Below, piece by piece: positions 58,776 through 64,000 of a stretch of DNA of 64,000 bases; position 1 is the stretch's first letter, and the number at the start of each line of letters is the position of its first letter. Origin of the DNA: Euphorbia lathyris (Eukaryota; Streptophyta; Magnoliopsida; Malpighiales; Euphorbiaceae); NCBI RefSeq assembly GCF_963576675.1, contig NC_088916.1, positions 16,034,501-16,098,500 of the forward strand. Reading direction: 5' to 3'. The notes under the pieces are model-generated. The model did no database searches. It was not told the origin of the DNA and was given only the letters and a program-made list of their open reading frames with translations. A program made the translations under genes and the position numbers.

Positions 58776-61433
58776 ACAGGGATTAATAGATCTTGGCAGG
58801 AGGGTCTGACAGAGTCAATACATGAGCATTTTCATGCTATATTTGTGCACAGGACCAGCTACAACTTGAGACTGTTGAGTCGATACAGGCTATAATATCA
58901 AATAGGCAGAGGCAGCAGCTACCATAAGAATATACGACAGAGGAGATAAAGCGGGCGGTATTTGATATGAATCCCGATAAGTCCCCGGGTCCGGATGGTC
59001 TTAATCTGGGTTTCTACCAACAATATTGGAAAACGCTTGGAGAGGATATTTCATCTTTTTGTACAACATGCCTCAACTCAGGTAACATTCCTTAACAGCT
59101 AAATAAAACAAATCTGATTCTTATTCCGAAGAAAGCTATCCTAGTGGGAATTTCAAACCTTCGCCCTATCGCTCTTTGCAACATTTCGATGAAGATCATG
59201 ACCAAAGTAATTGCCAACCGGTTAAAGATAATACTTGACCCCTCATATCTTCAGCTCAGAGTGCATTTATTCCAAAAAGGTCTATCACTGACAATATCCC
59301 GATAACATATGGAGTAGGTCATGCTCTCAAACTCGGTAAAGGAGGCCGTCAGGGCTATACATCATTAAAGGTTGATATGGCGAAAGCCTATGATAGAATG
59401 AAGTGGGACTATTTAAAAGCCATATTAACCCGTATGGGCTTCCCTAGTCGATTTATCAATCTAGTCATGTACTGTGTCTCGTCGGTGGAATACCAAATTA
59501 TCAATAGACATGTGGAATTCCTAGCCTTTAAACCAACGAAAGGCCTCAGGCAAGGAGACTTGTTATCCCATTACCTATCCATCATTTGCATGGAAGGGTT
59601 AACAGCTCTACTCAAATAGGCAGAGGAGAGGGGTGAGGTTTATGATTGTCGGATTAGTCGTGGAGCACCATCAATTTCACACCTACTGTTTGCAAATGAC
59701 AGTTACCTTTTCTTCAAAGCTAGCCTACTAGGATCCGAATTGATCAAGAGAATTTTTGAGCAGTACGTAGGGGCTTCGGGCCAGAAAATCGACTTTTCAA
59801 AACTGAAGCTCTCCTTTAGCAACAAGGTCCCATAGGATAGGGAAAAATTAATATCCAAATTTTTTCAAGTCCAAGTAGCTGATTCGAAGGATTATTATTT
59901 AGGGCTATAGTCAATCGTCAGACGAAGTGGAATAACTACATTCTGGTATGTTATGGATCGACTTCAGAAGCGCATCAGAGGTTGGTAGGGTAAACGGTTT
60001 TCCCAAGGGGGCAAGGAGACTTTGATCAAAGTAGTGGCTCAATCTATTCCGGCTTACATTCTACAGGTTTTCCTTCTTCCTAAAACTATATGTCATAAGT
60101 TGGAAGTCCTCTTTAATTCTTACTGGTGGGGCACATGGATTAAATGAAAAGGTTGGCAGGGCCTATGTCAGAAACGTGAATGAGGTGGTTTGAATTTCTG
60201 TCAATTTTATGAGTTTAATATAGCTCTTCTAGGTAGAATTGCAAAGAAATTTCTTGTCAATCCCCAATCCCTTGTAAGCAGACTTTTTAAAGCCCGGTAC
60301 TTCCCTAGAACTGATTTTAGAGAGGCAGATATTAGTTCCAACCCGAGTGTGATCTGGTCAAGCGTAATGTCGGCTCAACAGTTGATTACGAGGGGTACGT
60401 TTATGCGAATTGGCAATGAAATGGACACTCGATTTTGGCATGATAAGTGGATTGATACGTCTCGAGGTACCCCGGTCGAACCATAGGTTCTATTTAATTG
60501 AGATTGGACAGTCAATCACTTCATCCACGACGGACAATGGAATTTAGAGTTGCTTGATGCTTTCTTCTCAAATGATGAGAGATAATGCATATTGCAGATC
60601 CCAATCTCTTCATGTGATAGAAAGGATCATTTGCTTTGGCGGAGGGAAAAGAAAGGAATATACAGTGTCAAAACAGCTTATTACACTTTAATGGAAGCTC
60701 ACCCAAGTCCCCTAGAGGACATCCAACGAGCTCTCTAGAATAAGCTATATCATTTGTCTTATCCCTGAAGGTGAAAAATTTCCTATGGTGTGCAGCCTGG
60801 AATATAATCCCAACTAGTGTCACTCTCTATAACCGTCTGGTTGATATTGATATTCGGTGTCCATTTTGTATGTATGAAGATGAGTCGATATCACACCTAT
60901 TTCTTCACTGCTCGGTCACAACTAGAATATAGAAGTTCTCCTTATTATCCCAGTTCCGTGAAGCTTATCCATAAGATTTTTGGAGCTGGTGGAAGTGCGC
61001 CTTAAACGAAGGCTCTCCAAAAAGGCAGGTCGGTGGACATCTTTACTCTCATATACCTGGTCCTAGAGGAATCAATGGGTGTGGAACCGCCACACTATCG
61101 AGCTAAAAGAAATTACAGCCCGTGCTGTTTTATTTCTAAACGAATAGGAAGTAGCACAGTCGTTGAATGAACCTCATGGAGTCTTGCAGCTGGACAGATG
61201 GGTACCGCTTGGTTGTGGTATAAAGATAAATTTTGATGCTGCTGTACGAAGTGATGAAAATAGTATAGGCGTAGGAGTGGTCATTCGGGACAGCAGTGGA
61301 TCGTTTATCGCTACTCGGTACATAAAGATTCAGGGACAGTTTGATTCGACTCTAGCTGAGGCTATCTCGTGTCGTGAGGCGCTTAGTTGGATAAAGCTTC
61401 AAGGTTTTGATTCAACTTGTGTGGAGGGGGATG

Positions 61434-62602
61434 TGTTGTCCTAAAATGTGAACACTAGCAAGTGCACTAGGTACAAGTAATAAAGTGTAAGTAAATTATC
61501 GTCTCCATAGGGATAGAACAGTTGAATATGATTACTTAAAAGGATGAGAACAGTCAAGTTTAAAGGTAACTAATCACTTAAGTTGAATTATAGATTTGGG
61601 AAGAACAGGTATACAGTATGCACAGAAATGGTAGTGAACAGGCACTTCACTCCTTGTTCATTAAGTAGAAACATCTTTGGCTTAAGGTATCTTTCATGAT
61701 TAAATGTGTTTAGTGAAAGTTCAGTTTTGCAAAGAGAGTCTCCTCGTAATTGCTCCACTAAGAAATAGGTTAGCTACTCCTATTTAACGCTAATTACTCA
61801 CTGAACAGCCAAGCTAAGTATACTTAATGAATTTAGAGGGAAGTAAACCTGCTCCTTTACCTGTTCCTGGACAACTGCATACCTGTTAATCAAATTACTT
61901 ACTCATAATTAAATGAAGTAAGGCAAAAATAATAAAGAAGAACAAACAATGCATTAAAAGAACAAGAAACAAAATTACACCCTAATGATTCAGATCTAAA
62001 ATCTGAATGATCAAAAACATAAAAGAAGGTTCTTTAAATAGCCTAAAAATCCAGCAGAAATCATTGTTCTAGATACATTAAAATATTGAAGATATGGTCT
62101 GCCAGACTGTTCTGACGGACAGAGAGCAGTCTGTTAAACAGTCAGACAGCCCATACTTTATTATTTTCTTCCACAATCATGGCTGTTCTGCAGCAAATTC
62201 AATTTCTCCTTCAGGAAGGATCTCTAATAAATCAGGGAAGAGTGATAATCCACATTTTTTGGTTCATCTTTCATCCGAACAGTTGTTCTGACTCATTCCT
62301 GGTTGTTCTTCTCCTTGTGCACAGCACTTGTGCACAGCATGAGCTCTTCCACTGAACAGGCAGTGACCCTTGAACAAGCAGAATATGTTTTTCTCCAAAT
62401 ACCTCTTTGATAATTGGTTCTCCATTTTGGTCTTTTTGTTCCTCCAAAATATCAATTTCACTCCAATTAAGCACAAATGATCTACCAATGTCCTCTTTCT
62501 TCAATCTATAGAAAAATCACTCAAAATTCCCATTAATAGCTTAATTATCCAATTAAATCATGAGAATTAAGGGGTAAAAATAAGTATAATATACACATAT
62601 CA
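61434..62602 (-). mobile_element. Solo LTR of the Athila family, target duplication GGATG
   Basis: 1169 bp, TGTTGTCC...ATATCA as read on the plus strand, with exact GGATG duplications (61429-61433 and 62603-62607). It shares most of its length with the Athila LTR at 29530/39314. Orientation (minus) follows from that Athila copy. Removing it with one duplication restores a continuous RNase H reading. Confidence 0.93.
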
Positions 62603-62805
62603 GGATGCTCAATCAGTCATCAATGCGTTGTGTCAGGATCTGGGCGAGGATTATTCAAGTCTCGAGCTAGTTTTAACTGACTGTCAGGAGTTAGCATTAT
62701 CAGTATCAAATTGCTCCTTTCACTTTATTCGGAGATCGGCCAATAAAGTGCCAGACGAAGCCGCTAGACTAGGTTTATATTCCCCTGATCTGATTACTAC
62801 GAACT

Positions 62806-62829
62806 CCCCCCCCCCCCCCTCCCCTCCCA
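62806..62829. repeat. Poly-C tract near the LINE 3' end
   Basis: A run of C broken by single T, within the last coding part of the LINE. Probably slippage-prone. Confidence 0.85.
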
Positions 62830-62894
62830 TTGATAAGCCTATTGGCAATTGGCTGATCATTGTTATAATATCCATTCTTTCATTAAAAAAAAAA

Positions 62895-63150
62895 GGCCAA
62901 ATCTCATGAATAAATTATTATGGCCTAGCATAATGTAGTTTGCCCAATTAGGAGCTTAAATAATTTAAAGCTAACATGCCCTATAATTTTATATATTAAA
63001 AAGGGATTGTATTTCTTCTTTCTTTTTATAAAGACAATTATCTTTTTTTTTTTTTGCATCTTACTATTTATGTTCAACATCATGAATAGAATCTTAGAGT
63101 TTTATTGCTCTCAAATAAAAGAAATTAATTTAGCAAGTAAAAGTAACATG
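62895..63150. other. AT-rich spacer
   Basis: No gene. A poly-T run lies at 63044-63056. Confidence 0.5.
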
Positions 63151-64000
63151 GTTGTTAGACGAGGTGCCGCGGCCTAATCTCCCGGGCGGACCGGGGGGTG
63201 GACAACCTCATGGCGACGTAAGCGGTGATTGGCACCGAAAGCAACCAATCGTGGAATCAAGCTGCTCGGCAGGACCGGAGCTCGGAGATATGGAAGAGTC
63301 GCCACCCACGAATGGAAAAATGAACACCGATCCCTTGCGGGAGACCGGTGTGGGTTCGGAAAACTTAGGTACGAGGCGAGAAGGCTAGCTCCTTTCCGGA
63401 GAAAGGCTACTAGGCACCCCGATATCGCCCGGTTATGAACCACCGGCCTCCTACTCAGCATGTTAGGCGATAACGGACTAATCGTATACTTCTTTAAGTT
63501 TAAAATTCATTTGAAACCCTTTTCTTTCTCTTTTTAGAAACCATTTTGAGCATATATTATTGAAAAGCCACATCAGTAAAGAATCACCCATTTATGTTTA
63601 TACATACACAGAGAGGGGGGGGGGGAAAGAAGTGATTTATTTACAACCGTATTTAAATGTTATGTTGTGTGTTTATTCTACGCTAACTTATTTCCCCAAA
63701 ACGAGTTTATTTACATGGTTCGCACCTTAATCGCCGTTGGAACGATTTAGGTGCGTTTTAAAACCCCGTTTGATGAAGCTTACCCGAATCGCCGTTGGAA
63801 CGACTCGAGTAATTGAAAACGTTAAAGTAAAAGCCTTTTAATAAGAAAACGTGGTTAAACATACAAGTCAATTTTATTTTGTACAAATTCATTAAGAAAG
63901 CGATTCAAAATCTCCATTATTAACAAAGAAAACGATTTTGATTACAATGTTCGCTTAATCCGTCGTTGGAACGGACTAAGGTTTTAAAACGTGGTGTTTT
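63151..64000 (+). mobile_element. Ty3 (Tat/Ogre-like) leader or LTR-adjacent fragment, continuing past the window
   Basis: 63155-63480 is abruptly GC-rich. It carries 'GAGTCGCCACCCACGAATGG', 'TTGCGGGAGACCGGTGTGGG', 'AGGCACCCCGATATCGCCCGG' and 'GCGATAACGGACTAATCG', phrases that I know from the untranslated leaders of large plant Ty3 elements. A poly-G run (63616-63627) and AT-rich DNA follow. Three related hairpins occupy 63721-63980. Open frames in the GC-rich part have no domain. Lineage and orientation are inferred. Confidence 0.5.
63721..63980 (+). other. Three stem-loops with a shared loop (CGTTGGAA)
   Basis: 63721-63755: 13-bp stem, 12 paired, loop CCGTTGGAA. 63780-63812: 12-bp stem, 10 paired, same loop. 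63954-63980: 9-bp stem, 8 paired, loop TCGTTGGAA. The stems differ in sequence but keep pairing, and each loop is flanked by CG or its complement. They lie in a probable retrotransposon leader. Confidence 0.8.

Larger units (their letters stand above)
58776..62894 (+). pseudogene. L1-type LINE ORF2 (RT, zf-RVT, RNase H), truncated and split
   Basis: RT begins with 'DMNPDKSPGPDGLNLGFYQQYW' (about 58965) and 'NLRPIALCNISMKI'. It continues with 'KAYDRMKWDYL' and 'GLRQGDLLSHYL'. The catalytic FADD reads FAND (59689-59700). Later parts include 'GGLNFCQFYEFN', the zf-RVT region ('IRCPFCMYEDESISHLFLHC') and RNase H ('INFDAAVRSDENSIGVGVVIRDSSG', 'TLAEAISCREAL', 'CVEGD'). RNase H resumes at 62603 ('AQSVINALC', 'RRSANKVPDEAARLG') after the solo LTR. 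The 3' end is an A run at 62884-62894. The 5' end (endonuclease) is missing. Many stops make it a dead copy. Confidence 0.9.

Noticed and set aside
63152..63461. Overlapping frames on both strands in the GC-rich block near the right end
   Set aside because: GC-rich DNA leaves frames open by chance; the sequence matches Ty3 leader text and no domain is visible.

Overview
The window is plant nuclear DNA from a flowering plant, most likely a eudicot. It holds split genes with GT-AG introns, three plant gene families (a DUF688-like protein, a LOB-domain transcription factor and a class I terpene synthase) and a dense nested set of plant retrotransposons. I cannot name the species. There are no bacterial operons, rRNA genes or CRISPR arrays.

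Layout. 1-2702: end of a foldback DNA element, AT-rich spacer, and a decayed copia pol fragment. 2703-13390: an almost complete Sirevirus-type Ty1/copia element with two LTRs, three zinc knuckles, pol, an extra ORF after pol and three purine tracts. 13391-15212: spacer and foldback elements. 15213-15836: intronless DUF688-like gene. 15837-20589: spacer, a foldback element, an LTR relic and a copia pol relic. 20590-22439 (-): LOB-domain gene, which I model with three exons. A Mutator-like MITE lies about 150 bp upstream of it. 23158-27775: AT-rich spacer. 27776-39905: an Athila-type Ty3 fragment (-) whose LTR is split by a young Angela-type copia element (30112-39308). 39916-43000: copia 3' end and LTR, split by a solo LTR. 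43879-47780 (-): terpene synthase exons 2-7, with no recognisable exon 1. 48655-50515: two more foldback elements and spacer. 50516-56330 (-): copia pol relic split by a non-autonomous LTR element (51753-55984) that carries only an acidic, repeat-rich ORF. 56331-58775: AT-rich tandem repeats and a Ty3-like LTR (-). 58776-62894: L1-type LINE split inside RNase H by an Athila-family solo LTR. 63150-64000: Ty3 leader-like DNA with three related hairpins.

The three host genes are unrelated and do not form a cluster. Most of the window is a record of nested insertion. Exact target duplications date four LTR insertions relative to their hosts (AATTA, ACCAC, ATTGA, GGATG) and mark two MITEs by 9-bp duplications. 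The main candidates for novelty are the non-autonomous element with the acidic ORF, the GC-rich four-hairpin array in the Angela leader, and the three hairpins sharing one loop at the right edge. All homology statements are from reading motifs; no search was run.
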